DNA of 64,000 bases from Acidovorax sp. A79 (GCF_041154505.1 NZ_AP028672.1:3884501-3948500), one strand, 5' to 3'; positions 15,455-23,794 are shown, counted from the stretch's first letter. The notes: generated by a model not told the origin, from the sequence alone. A program made the numbers and translations.

Positions 15455-17064
15455 CCACCGCCTTTGCTTCGCGCTTTCACTCCGGCGCACCCGATGCGCA
15501 ACAGCGCCGCGCTGCCCTGGCCGCGCGCCTCGATGCCCTGCGCGCATTGGAAGAACGTGCCGCCGCCGCCTCGGCCCGGTCGCAGCCCCAGTTCGACAAA
15601 CGCGGCCAGCTGCTGCCGCGCCAGCGCGTGGCCCTGCTGCTGGATGCGGGCGCGCCGTGGCTGCCGCTGTGCACCCTGGCGGGCTACCTGCAGGATGTGA
15701 AGGACCCGGCAAAGTCCGTGCCTGGCGGCGGGATGATCGCCGGCATCGGGTTGGTCAGCGGCGTGCGCTGCATGGTGGTGGCCAGCGACTCCGGCATCGA
15801 GGCGGGGGCCATCCAGCCCATGGGCCTGGAAAAGATTCTGCGCGTGCAGGAGATCGCCCTGCGCGAGCGCCTGCCCTTCGTGCACCTGGTCGAGAGCGCG
15901 GGCGCCAACCTCATGCGCTACCGGGTGGAGGGCTTCGTGCACGGCGGCACACTGTTCCGCAACCTCGCGCGGCTGTCGGCGGCGGGCATTCCGGTGATCA
16001 CCGTGCAGCACGGCTCGGGCACCGCAGGTGGCGCCTACATGCCCGGCTTGTCGGATGTGGTGATCATGGTGCAGGGCCGCTCGCGCGCCTTTCTGGCCGG
16101 GCCACCGCTGCTGAAGGCAGCCACGGGCGAGATTGCGACGGAAGAAGAACTGGGCGGTGCCGAGATGCACACCGCCGTCTCGGGCCTGGGCGAATACTTG
16201 GCGCAGGACGACCGTGAGGCCATCGGCATGGCGCGCGACGTGATCGCGCAGACCGGCTGGGCCGCGCTGCCGCGCGCCGCAGCACCTGCGCCCACACTGC
16301 CGGCCGACGACCTGCTGGCGCTGATGCCCGCCGACCTGCGCCAGCCCGTGGACATGCGCGAGGTCATCGCACGGCTAGTGGATGGGTCTGAGCTGCTCGA
16401 ATTCAAGGCGCGCTACGGCATGGCCACCCTGTGCGCCCAGGGCCGCATCGGCGGCCATGCCGTGGGCTTCATCAGCAACAACGGCCCCATCGACGTGGCG
16501 GGCGCCAACAAGGCCACGCACTTCATCCAGTGGATGTGCCAGCTGGGCCACCCCATCATTTACCTGCAGAACACTACCGGCTACATGGTGGGCAAGGACA
16601 GCGAGCAGGGCGGCATGATCAAGCACGGCAGCAAGATGATCCAGGCCGTGACCAACGCCACCGTGCCGCAGATCACCATCCAGTGCGGCGCCAGCTTTGG
16701 TGCGGGCAACTACGGCATGTGCGGGCGGGGCTATGCGCCGCGCTTCCTTTTCAGCTGGCCCGGTGCCAAGACGGCAGTGATGGGCGGCGAGCAGGCTGCG
16801 CGCACCATGCAGATCGTGACGGAGGCGGCGCTGGCGCGCAAAGGCATTACGCCCGACCCGGCCGAGTCGCAGGCCCAGTTCGACAAGATCGTCGCCATGT
16901 TCGAGGCCCAGGCCGATGCGTTCTACACCAGCGGCCTGCTGCTGGACGACGGCGTGATCGACCCGCGCGACACGCGGGCCGTGCTGGCGTTTTGCCTGGA
17001 CACCTGCGCCGAGGCACAGGCCCGCACGCTGCGGCCCCTGAGCTTTGGCGTGGCGCGGATGTAA
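15451..17064 (+). CDS. Acyl-CoA carboxylase, carboxyltransferase (beta) subunit, MCC/GCC type
   Basis: Transfers carboxyl from biotin to an acyl-CoA, working with the biotin carboxylase encoded at 20517. The 537-aa length and motifs (LVESAGANLMRY, GSGTAGGAYMPGLSD, FLAGPPLLKAATGE, QNTTGYMVG, CGASFGAGNYGM, PGAKTAVMGGEQAA) place it with methylcrotonyl-CoA and geranyl-CoA carboxylases (AtuC/LiuB), not propionyl-CoA carboxylase. Which of the two cannot be settled by eye. It overlaps the SDR gene by four bases. An AlkC gene separates it from the rest of the operon. Confidence 0.9.
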   Translation: MTTAFASRFHSGAPDAQQRRAALAARLDALRALEERAAAASARSQPQFDKRGQLLPRQRVALLLDAGAPWLPLCTLAGYLQDVKDPAKSVPGGGMIAGIGLVSGVRCMVVASDSGIEAGAIQPMGLEKILRVQEIALRERLPFVHLVESAGANLMRYRVEGFVHGGTLFRNLARLSAAGIPVITVQHGSGTAGGAYMPGLSDVVIMVQGRSRAFLAGPPLLKAATGEIATEEELGGAEMHTAVSGLGEYLAQDDREAIGMARDVIAQTGWAALPRAAAPAPTLPADDLLALMPADLRQPVDMREVIARLVDGSELLEFKARYGMATLCAQGRIGGHAVGFISNNGPIDVAGANKATHFIQWMCQLGHPIIYLQNTTGYMVGKDSEQGGMIKHGSKMIQAVTNATVPQITIQCGASFGAGNYGMCGRGYAPRFLFSWPGAKTAVMGGEQAARTMQIVTEAALARKGITPDPAESQAQFDKIVAMFEAQADAFYTSGLLLDDGVIDPRDTRAVLAFCLDTCAEAQARTLRPLSFGVARM

Positions 17065-17093
17065 GAGCCACGCCAAAGCACGCAATCACCACG

Positions 17094-18224
17094 ATGGCCG
17101 AGCCTCTCAAACACCTGCTCAACGACTCCGTGCCGCCGCGCATTGCGGCCATGGTGCGGCGTGCGTGGCGGTCCTTCGACTCCAAGGCCTTCCTGCGGCA
17201 GATCGAGCCCGGCTACGAATCGCTGGAGCTGATGGCACGCGGCCAGCGCATTGCGCAGGCCCTGCAGGCACACCTGCCGCAAGACGTGCCGCGCGCGCTG
17301 GGTGTGCTGGTCGATTCCATGGACCCACCCATGGGCCTCGATGCCGCTGGCGAACCCGACGCGGGCGACCGGCCCTACAGCGCCTTCCTGTACCTGCCGC
17401 ACAGCATCTACATCGGCACACACGGCCTGCCGCATTTCGAGGCGGCCATGGCCGCGCAGCACGCGCTCACCCAGCGCTTTACCGCAGAGTTCTGCATCCG
17501 CCCCTACCTGCTGCACCACCAGGGCGCCACGCTCGCGCGGCTGCGGGACTGGGCGCAGGATGGCAACGCCCACCTGCGCCGCCTAGTCAGCGAAGGCACG
17601 CGGCCCCGCCTGCCCTGGGCACCGCGCCTGCCCGCGTTCCAGGCCAACCCGCAACTGGCCCTGCCGTTGCTCGATGCGCTCAAGGACGACCCGTCGTCGT
17701 ACGTGCGTCGCTCCGTGGCCAACCACCTGGGCGACATCGCCAAGGACCACCCTGACCTGGCCGTGGGCACCGCCCGCACCTGGCTGCAGGGCGCATCCGC
17801 ACCGCGTGAAGCCCTGGTGCGCCACGGCCTGCGTTTTCTCATCAAGCGCGGCGACGCTGGTGCGCTCGATGCCCTGGGCGTGGGCCATGCCGTGGCGCTG
17901 GACGTGCGGGCCGCGCGCGTGCTGCCTGCCAGCGCACGCATCGGCGACAAGGTGCGCATCGAGGCCGAGCTGCACAACCCCACACCCCAGTCCCAGCGCG
18001 TGCTGGCCGACCTCAAAGTGCACTACGTCAAGGCCCACGGCGGTGCGGCGCCCAAGGTGTTCAAGCTGCAGACGTTGGACATAGCCCCAGGAGCCACCGT
18101 GGCGGTGGGCAAGACGCTGTCGCTGCAGCAGATGACCACGCGCACCCACTACCCCGGCGCCCACCAGGTGGAGCTGGTGCTCAATGGGCGGCCGCAGCCG
18201 CTGGGGCAGTTCCAGTTGTCGTGA
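17094..18224 (+). CDS. alkC: DNA alkylation repair glycosylase AlkC (with C-terminal Ig-like domain)
   Basis: DNA glycosylase of the HEAT-like-repeat AlkC/AlkD superfamily that removes alkylated bases. Residues about 1-265 form the helical repeats, including the conserved SEGTRPRLPWAPRLP and DDPSSYVRRSVANHLGDIAKDHPD segments. Residues about 275-376 (VLPASARIGDKVRIEAEL to the end) look like the immunoglobulin-like domain of the AlkC-alpha class, whose members excise 3-methylcytosine and 1-methyladenine. The gene starts 29 nt after the carboxyltransferase gene and ends 38 nt before an acyl-CoA dehydrogenase gene on the same strand, so it appears to be read through in a catabolic operon. Confidence 0.85.
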   Translation: MAEPLKHLLNDSVPPRIAAMVRRAWRSFDSKAFLRQIEPGYESLELMARGQRIAQALQAHLPQDVPRALGVLVDSMDPPMGLDAAGEPDAGDRPYSAFLYLPHSIYIGTHGLPHFEAAMAAQHALTQRFTAEFCIRPYLLHHQGATLARLRDWAQDGNAHLRRLVSEGTRPRLPWAPRLPAFQANPQLALPLLDALKDDPSSYVRRSVANHLGDIAKDHPDLAVGTARTWLQGASAPREALVRHGLRFLIKRGDAGALDALGVGHAVALDVRAARVLPASARIGDKVRIEAELHNPTPQSQRVLADLKVHYVKAHGGAAPKVFKLQTLDIAPGATVAVGKTLSLQQMTTRTHYPGAHQVELVLNGRPQPLGQFQLS

Positions 18225-18262
18225 TCGAGATCCACACAAACAAAACACCGGAGACAAACACC

Positions 18263-19432
18263 ATGCAGTTCACGCACGAGCACCGCGAGATCCAGAAGAC
18301 CCTCAAGCGCTTCATCGACGAAGAGATCAACCCCCACGTGGACGAGTGGGAGGCGGCCGAGATCTTCCCCGCGCACGAGGTCTTCAAGAAGATGGGCAAC
18401 CTGGGCCTGCTGGGCCTGTGCAAGCCCGAGGAATACGGCGGGCAGGGCCTGGACTATTCATACAGCCTGGCCATGGCCGAGACGCTGGGCCACATCCATT
18501 GCGGCGGCGTGCCCATGGCCATTGGCGTGCAGACCGACATGTGCACCCCAGCGCTCGCGCGCTACGGCAGCGAGGAACTCAAGCGCCAGTTTCTCGCCCC
18601 GGCCATCGCGGGCGACATGGTGGGCTGCATCGGCGTGAGCGAGCCGGCGGCGGGCAGCGATGTGTCGGGTATCAAGAGCGTGGCCCGCAAGGACGGCGAC
18701 GACTATGTGATCACCGGCCAGAAGATGTGGATCACCAACAGCCTGCAGGCCGACTGGATGTGCATGCTGGTCAACACCGGCGAAGGCCCGGTGCACAAGA
18801 ACAAGAGCCTGGTGATGGTGCCCCTGCGCGATGGCCCCGGCGGCAAGCTCACCAAGGGCGTCGAGGTGGCGCAGAAGATCCGCAAGATCGGCATGCACAG
18901 CAGCGACACCGGCCTGATCTACTTTGACGAGGTGCGCGTGCCGCAGCGCTATCGCATCGGCGCAGAAGGGCAGGGCTTCATCTACCAGATGCAGCAGTTC
19001 CAGGAGGAGCGCCTGTGGTGTGCCGCCAGCACGCTCGAATCGCTGAACCACTGCATCCAGTGGACCATCGACTATGCGCAGGAGCGCAAGCTGTTTGGCA
19101 GCACGCTGGCTGACCAGCAGTGGGTGCAGTTCAAGCTGGCCGAACTCAAGACCGAGGTCGAGGCCCTGCGCGCACTCACCTACCGCGCCTGCGACCTGTA
19201 TGTGAACGGGCAGGACGTGCTGGAGCTGGCCAGCATGGCCAAGCTCAAGGCCGGCCGCCTCAACCGCGAGGTGCCCGACACCTGCCTGCAGTTCTGGGGG
19301 GGCATGGGCTTTACGCTGGAGAACAAGGTCTCGCGCATGTACCGCGACGGGCGGCTGGCGTCGATTGGTGGGGGCGCCGACGAGGTGATGTTGGGCATCC
19401 TCGCCAAGCTTATGGGCATCGCCAAGAGATGA
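18263..19432 (+). CDS. Acyl-CoA dehydrogenase, AtuD/isovaleryl-CoA dehydrogenase-like
   Basis: Flavin-dependent acyl-CoA dehydrogenase of 389 aa (LGLLGLCKPEEYGGQG, CIGVSEPAAGSDVSG, KMWITNS, FWGGMGFTLENKVSRMYRD). The usual C-terminal catalytic glutamate is absent (SIGGGADEVM in place of YEGT-type), while a glutamate is present in the helix that carries the base of isovaleryl-CoA dehydrogenase (QEERLWCAAS). This fits enzymes for branched acyl-CoA such as citronellyl-CoA dehydrogenase AtuD. The ATG at 18263 was chosen because the family N-terminus (MQFTHEHREIQ) begins there. Confidence 0.9.
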   Translation: MQFTHEHREIQKTLKRFIDEEINPHVDEWEAAEIFPAHEVFKKMGNLGLLGLCKPEEYGGQGLDYSYSLAMAETLGHIHCGGVPMAIGVQTDMCTPALARYGSEELKRQFLAPAIAGDMVGCIGVSEPAAGSDVSGIKSVARKDGDDYVITGQKMWITNSLQADWMCMLVNTGEGPVHKNKSLVMVPLRDGPGGKLTKGVEVAQKIRKIGMHSSDTGLIYFDEVRVPQRYRIGAEGQGFIYQMQQFQEERLWCAASTLESLNHCIQWTIDYAQERKLFGSTLADQQWVQFKLAELKTEVEALRALTYRACDLYVNGQDVLELASMAKLKAGRLNREVPDTCLQFWGGMGFTLENKVSRMYRDGRLASIGGGADEVMLGILAKLMGIAKR

Positions 19433-19438
19433 GCAACA

Positions 19439-19595
19439 CCCCCCTGAGCGACTTCGTCGCTTCCCCCCGCTCTCGCATTGCTGCGCAATGCGGGCAGGGG
19501 GACGCAGCCCTCGCTGCGGGGCGGCCCTTGCTCGGCTGCCCTGGCACTGGGCCGCGCCAGTTTCGTATGTCGTGCGTAGCGCGCAGCACGGTGGA
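19439..19595 (+). repeat. Repeat B (post-stop structured repeat), copy 1
   Basis: Begins CCCCCCTGAG six bases after the stop of the acyl-CoA dehydrogenase gene and contains nested hairpins (GAGCGACTTCGTCGCTTC, GCATTGCTGCGCAATGC) closed by CAGGGGG, then a GGGCCGCGCCAGTTTCGTA module shared with other copies. It fills the 171-bp gap before the hydratase gene. Confidence 0.7.
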
Positions 19596-19603
19596 GACCT
19601 GAC

Positions 19604-20407
19604 ATGCCTTTACAGATAACCCGCGCGCCGCTGGCCAGCGGCTGTGTGGAAACCTGGACGCTCAACGACCCGGCCAGCCGCAATGCGCTGTCCGAGGCGG
19701 TGGTTGACGGTTTGATAGCCGCGTGTGAGCGGGTTGCGGCCGATGCCGACCTGCGCGGCGTGGTGCTGCGCGGTGCCGGTGGGCATTTCTGCGCGGGTGG
19801 CAGCCTGGGCGGCTTTGCCAAGACGATTGGCCAGCCGCTGGCTGCGGGCGAAGCTGACCCGCTGGTACCGCTGAACCGCCGCTTTGGTGCGTTGCTGCAG
19901 GCCCTCTGTGCTCTGCCGCAGTGGTTCATCGTGGCGGTGGAGGGCGCGGCCATGGGCGGTGGCTTTGGGCTCGTGTGCTGTGCCGATCAGGTGCTGGCCC
20001 ACACCAGCGCGCAGTTCGCCACGCCCGAGGTCACGCTGGGCATCGTGCCGGCGCAGATCGCGCCGTTTGTCGTGCGGCGCATTGGACAAGCGGCAGCGCG
20101 GCGGTGTTTGTTGACAGGCGAGCGCTGGGATGCCGCGACGGCTCAACGTGCGGGGCTGGTGGATGAGGTGGTAGCTGGCGACATGGAGGCTGCTGTGCAA
20201 GCCGCCATCGCGCGCCACGCCGCCGCAGCGCCGAAGGCCGTGGCCGCCACAAAACGTTTGTTGCTGGCCCAAGTCGAAACGCCGTTGCCCGCGCTGCTGG
20301 ACGAAGCAGCAATTGCATTTTCGCAAGCGCTGCGTGGCCCCGAGGCTCCACACGGGCTGGCGGCGTTTGCTGCGCGCAAGGCACCGCCCTGGAGTGCGAA
20401 GCCATGA
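19604..20407 (+). CDS. Enoyl-CoA hydratase, methylglutaconyl-CoA hydratase-like (AtuE/LiuC-like)
   Basis: A 267-aa crotonase. The oxyanion motifs are HFCAGGSLGGF and AMGGGFGL; one catalytic glutamate is kept in TPEVTLGIVP, while the other hydratase glutamate is replaced by glycine in GGGFGL, as in methylglutaconyl-CoA hydratases. This fits hydration of the product made by the neighbouring carboxylase. Its stop overlaps the ATG of a 38-codon reading frame (ATGA at 20404-20407) that copies the start of the biotin carboxylase gene. The order carboxyltransferase, dehydrogenase, hydratase, biotin carboxylase is that of atuCDEF apart from alkC. Confidence 0.88.
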   Translation: MPLQITRAPLASGCVETWTLNDPASRNALSEAVVDGLIAACERVAADADLRGVVLRGAGGHFCAGGSLGGFAKTIGQPLAAGEADPLVPLNRRFGALLQALCALPQWFIVAVEGAAMGGGFGLVCCADQVLAHTSAQFATPEVTLGIVPAQIAPFVVRRIGQAAARRCLLTGERWDAATAQRAGLVDEVVAGDMEAAVQAAIARHAAAAPKAVAATKRLLLAQVETPLPALLDEAAIAFSQALRGPEAPHGLAAFAARKAPPWSAKP

Positions 20408-20520
20408 AAAAAATACTGATCGCCAATCGCGGCGTTCATGCCGCAGGCATGGCGAAGCAAATTGCCCGCGCACGCGAAGCGTGCAGGCGGGCGATGGAGC
20501 CGCGAGGGCACAGCTTATGA
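20404..20520 (+). CDS. 38-codon coupled ORF carrying a duplicate of the biotin carboxylase start
   Basis: Reads MKKILIANRG, identical to the first ten residues of the biotin carboxylase, and then diverges (VHAAGMAKQIARA...) to a TGA at 20518-20520. The first 31 bases repeat those at 20517 with one difference, 113 bp apart, so the element looks like an 82-bp insertion with a long target duplication. It starts in an ATGA with the hydratase gene and ends in an ATGA with the biotin carboxylase gene, so it would relay translation between them. The insert contains an imperfect hairpin (GCCCGCGCACGC / GCGTGCAGGCGGGC). Whether the peptide matters is unknown. Confidence 0.55.
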   Translation: MKKILIANRGVHAAGMAKQIARAREACRRAMEPRGHSL

Positions 20521-22541
20521 AAAAGATACTGATCGCCAATCGCGGCGAAATCGCCCGCCGGGTGATTCACACCGCCCACCGTATGGGCATCGAAACGGTT
20601 GCCGTCTACTCCGACCCCGATGCCAACGCCCTGCATGTGCGCGAAGCCACCCAAGCCGTGACGCTGGGTGGCGAGACCAGCGCCGACACCTACCTGCGCA
20701 CCGACAAACTGCTGGCCGCCGCCCGCGCCGCCGGGGCCGATGCCGTGCACCCCGGCTATGGCTTCCTCAGCGAGAACGCCGACTTCGCCCAGGCCGTGGT
20801 CGATGCGGGCCTGACCTGGATCGGCCCGCCGCCCGCCGCCATCCGCGCGCTGGGCAGCAAGGCCGGGGCCAAGGCGCTGGCCCAGACGCATGGCGTGCCC
20901 TGCCTGCCCGGCTATGCGGGCGACGACCAGAGCGACGAACGCTTTTCCGCCGAGGCTGCGCGCATCGGCACGCCCCTCATGGTCAAGGCCGTGGCAGGCG
21001 GGGGAGGGCGTGGCATGCGCCTGGTCACCGATCTGGCGCAGTTGCCCGACGCGCTGGCCAGTGCCCGGTCGGAGGCGCTGGCGGGCTTTGGCTGTGGTGA
21101 CCTGCTGATCGAGCGCGCGCTGCTGCAGCCGCGCCATGTGGAAGTGCAAGTCTTTGCCGACGCCCACGGCGCGTGCATCCACCTGGGCGAGCGCGACTGC
21201 TCCGTGCAGCGCCGCCACCAGAAGATCATCGAAGAGTCCCCCAGCCCGGCCGTGGACGCCGCGCTGCGCGAACGCATGGGCGCCTGCGCCGTGGCGCTGG
21301 CGCAGGCTGCTGGCTATGTGGGGGCGGGCACGGTGGAGTTTTTGCTGGATGGCAGTGGCTTGAGCGACGCCGGGCCGCCCCAAGTCGCGAAGGCCCCCTC
21401 GGGGGGCAGCGAACCACGCGACGCGGGGAGCGTGGGGGCCAGTTTCTACTTGATGGAGATGAACACCCGCCTGCAGGTGGAGCACCCGGTGACCGAAGCG
21501 CTCACCGGGCTGGACCTGGTGGAATGGCAAATCCGCGTGGCACGTGGCGAGCCGCTGCCGCTCGCGCAAGACCATGTGCATCTGCAAGGCCACGCCATCG
21601 AAGTGCGCCTGTGTGCCGAAGACGCGCACTTCCGCCCCCACACCGGCCGCGTGCTGCAGTTCAGTGCGCCACAAGCCACCGCGTTTGAACGGGCCACCCC
21701 CGGCGCGCTGCGTTTTGACCACGCGCTGGAAGAGGGCGCCGATGTCTCGCCCCACTACGACGCCATGCTGGGCAAGCTCGTCGTGCACGCGCCCACGCGG
21801 GCTGAGGCCATTGCCGCCCTGGTCCACGCGTTGCAGGGCACCCGCGTGCTGGGCCTGCCCACCAACCGCGCGTTTCTGGCGGCGTGCCTGCAGCACCCTG
21901 TGTTTGCCAGTGGAGAGGCGCTGGTGCCGTTCCTGGCAGGACATGCTGCTGGCTTGCAAAGATTGCTATTGAAAGAGGAGTTGTCGGCGCTTGTCCCTCC
22001 TGCGCTGGAGGCCATTTTTGCTTCAAAATCCGCATCGAACCTGCCGTGCTCCATGGCGCGGCCCCTGCGCCTGCGCCACCAGGGCGAGGTGCACGCCGTC
22101 GCCGTGCGCGAGCTCGGCGGCGGGCGGCTGCAGGTAGAGCAGGCCGGGGCAGAGCCCACCACCATCACGCTGCAGTTGCCTCAGCGCGGTGTGCACTACG
22201 TCGCCGTGGAGCCGCTGCGCTGGCATTGGCAGATCGGCGGCGTGGACGGCTGGGTGGAAGACGCATCGTGGGAGCCGGCAGCCCGCGCGGGCGCCGCCGG
22301 TGGCGCCACCGAGCTGCGCGCGCCCTTCAACGGCAAGGTGGTCGCACTGCCCGTGGCCGCAGGCCAGGCGCTGGCAGCGGGCGACACGGTGGTGGTCATC
22401 GAATCCATGAAGTTGGAGCACAGCCTGGCCAGCCCTGCAGCCGCCACCGTGGCCGAGCTATTGGTGGCCCCCGGCCAGCAGGTGTCGCCCGGTCAGGTGC
22501 TGGCCCGCTTGGCACCCGCCACGCAAGGAGCGCCCGCATGA
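20517..22541 (+). CDS. Acyl-CoA carboxylase, biotin carboxylase / BCCP (alpha) subunit, MCC/GCC type
   Basis: Carboxylates its own biotin with ATP and bicarbonate, then hands the carboxyl to the subunit encoded at 15451. Biotin carboxylase domain (MKKILIANRGEIARRV, GGGGRGMR, ERDCSVQRRHQKIIEE, EMNTRLQVEHPVTE), a linker domain, and the biotinyl domain with the modified lysine in ESMKLEH near the C terminus; 674 aa, typical of AtuF/LiuD alpha subunits. Odd: two repeat-derived segments are read in frame, residues about 285-308 just before the EMNTRLQVEH motif and residues about 482-503 in the linker. The downstream acyl-CoA dehydrogenase gene overlaps by four bases. Confidence 0.92.
   Translation: MKKILIANRGEIARRVIHTAHRMGIETVAVYSDPDANALHVREATQAVTLGGETSADTYLRTDKLLAAARAAGADAVHPGYGFLSENADFAQAVVDAGLTWIGPPPAAIRALGSKAGAKALAQTHGVPCLPGYAGDDQSDERFSAEAARIGTPLMVKAVAGGGGRGMRLVTDLAQLPDALASARSEALAGFGCGDLLIERALLQPRHVEVQVFADAHGACIHLGERDCSVQRRHQKIIEESPSPAVDAALRERMGACAVALAQAAGYVGAGTVEFLLDGSGLSDAGPPQVAKAPSGGSEPRDAGSVGASFYLMEMNTRLQVEHPVTEALTGLDLVEWQIRVARGEPLPLAQDHVHLQGHAIEVRLCAEDAHFRPHTGRVLQFSAPQATAFERATPGALRFDHALEEGADVSPHYDAMLGKLVVHAPTRAEAIAALVHALQGTRVLGLPTNRAFLAACLQHPVFASGEALVPFLAGHAAGLQRLLLKEELSALVPPALEAIFASKSASNLPCSMARPLRLRHQGEVHAVAVRELGGGRLQVEQAGAEPTTITLQLPQRGVHYVAVEPLRWHWQIGGVDGWVEDASWEPAARAGAAGGATELRAPFNGKVVALPVAAGQALAAGDTVVVIESMKLEHSLASPAAATVAELLVAPGQQVSPGQVLARLAPATQGAPA
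21371..21440 (+). repeat. Repeat C, in-frame copy in biotin carboxylase
   Basis: About 70 bp with the core GCCCCCTCGGGGGGCAGCGA and ending GGGGAGCGTGGGGGC. It is translated as GPPQVAKAPSGGSEPRDAGS and inserted between GTVEFLLDGSG and FYLMEMNTRL of the carboxylase. A related copy in the same reading frame lies at 23511-23580. Confidence 0.75.
21962..22020 (-). repeat. Palindromic repeat A, in-frame copy in biotin carboxylase
   Basis: Arms at 21980-21992 and 22000-22012 with a 7-nt loop (21993-21999), opening with GCTATTGAAAG and closing with GGCCATTTTTG, in the orientation of the copy at 13583. It encodes LLLKEELSALVPPALEAIF in the linker before the biotinyl domain. Confidence 0.65.
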
Positions 22542-23794
22542 CCGCCACGTCCGACGCGACCCCTGTGAGCGACGAAGACCGCACCGCCCTCACCGACACC
22601 GTTACCCGCTTTGCCCGTACCGAGATCGCCCCGCATGTGGACGCGTGGGATGCCGCAGGTGAATTCCCTCGCAGCCTGTACCGTCGCGCAGCCGACCTGG
22701 GCCTGCTGGGCCTGGGCTACCCCGAGCAGTACGGCGGCACGCCCGCCAGCTACGCCTTGCGCCTGCCGCTGTGGCGCGCGCTCAGTCGCCACGGTGCCAG
22801 CGGCGGTGTGCTGGCCAGCCTGCTGTCGCACAACATCGGTTTGCCGCCCGTGCTGGCGCATGGCAGCGATGCTGTGCGTGCCGAGGTCATTCCACCGGTG
22901 CTGGCGGGCGAGCAGATTGCCGCACTGGCGATCACCGAACCCGGTGGCGGGTCCGACGTGGCCCAACTCAAGACCACAGCGCGGCGCGAGGGTGATGACT
23001 ACATCGTCAACGGCGAAAAAGTGTTCATCACCTCCGGCATGCGCGCGGACTGGATCACGGTCGCTGTCAGAACGGGAGAAGCTGGAAGCAAGGGCAGTGG
23101 CGGCATATCGATGCTGCTTGTGCCCGGCCACAGTGCAGGCCTGTCGCGCAGCAAGCTCGACAAGATGGGCTGGCTCTGCTCCGACACCGCCCACCTGCGC
23201 TTTGACAACGTGCGCGTGCCCGCGCGCTACCTGCTGGGCGAAGAGGGCGCGGGCTTTCGCATCATCATGGCCAACTTCAACGGCGAGCGTTTTGGCCTGG
23301 CTGCATCGGCCCTGGGCTTTGCCGAGGCCTGCTACGACGAAGCCCTGGCCTGGGCCCGCCAGCGCAAGACCTTTGGCGCCGCGCTGGTGGAGCACCAGGT
23401 CATCCGCCACAAGCTGGTGGACATGCAGATGCGCATCCAGTCCACCGCGGCGTGGTGCGAATCCGTGGCTGCGCAGGCTGATGCGGGGCGCGCGGGCGAT
23501 GCGGCGCCGGGCCGCCCCAAGCCGCATCAGCCCCCTTGGGGGGCAGCGACCCATGCGCAGCAGGGGAGCGTGGGGGCAGACAGTGCTTGGGTAGCGCAGG
23601 TGTGCCTGCTCAAGAACCACGCCACCCAAACCATGCAGTTCTGTGCCGACCAGGCCGTGCAGATCCTGGGCGGCATGGGCTTCATGCGCGGCACCGTCAG
23701 CGAGCGCATCTACCGCGAGGTCAAGGTCATGATGATCGGCGGCGGTGCGGAAGAAATCATGAAGGACTTGGCTGCACGCCAGCTCGGCATTTGA
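22538..23794 (+). CDS. Acyl-CoA dehydrogenase (second of the Atu/Liu-like operon)
   Basis: A 418-aa acyl-CoA dehydrogenase (LGLLGLGYPEQYGGTP, LAITEPGGGSDVAQ, KVFITSGMRADW, LGGMGFMRGTVSERIYRE). The C-terminal catalytic glutamate position reads GGGAEEIM, and a candidate base is in FNGERFGLAASALG, the isovaleryl-CoA-dehydrogenase-like arrangement. It starts in an ATGA overlap with the biotin carboxylase gene. It is about 30 residues longer than usual because residues about 325-348, just ahead of the KNHATQTMQF helix, are encoded by repeat C. Probably acts on another intermediate of the same pathway. Confidence 0.9.
   Translation: MTATSDATPVSDEDRTALTDTVTRFARTEIAPHVDAWDAAGEFPRSLYRRAADLGLLGLGYPEQYGGTPASYALRLPLWRALSRHGASGGVLASLLSHNIGLPPVLAHGSDAVRAEVIPPVLAGEQIAALAITEPGGGSDVAQLKTTARREGDDYIVNGEKVFITSGMRADWITVAVRTGEAGSKGSGGISMLLVPGHSAGLSRSKLDKMGWLCSDTAHLRFDNVRVPARYLLGEEGAGFRIIMANFNGERFGLAASALGFAEACYDEALAWARQRKTFGAALVEHQVIRHKLVDMQMRIQSTAAWCESVAAQADAGRAGDAAPGRPKPHQPPWGAATHAQQGSVGADSAWVAQVCLLKNHATQTMQFCADQAVQILGGMGFMRGTVSERIYREVKVMMIGGGAEEIMKDLAARQLGI
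23511..23580 (+). repeat. Repeat C, in-frame copy in the acyl-CoA dehydrogenase
   Basis: About 70 bp beginning GGCCGCCCCAAGCCGC, with GCCCCCTTGGGGGGCAGCGA in the middle and GGGGAGCGTGGGGGC at the end. It is read as GRPKPHQPPWGAATHAQQGS in the same frame as the copy at 21371, both ending GSVGA. Confidence 0.75.

Noticed and set aside
20404..22541. Biotin carboxylase gene read as frameshifted from a start at 20404
   Set aside because: The first start is in another frame and reaches a stop at 20520; the second start at 20517 gives an intact N terminus, so the gene is not broken.
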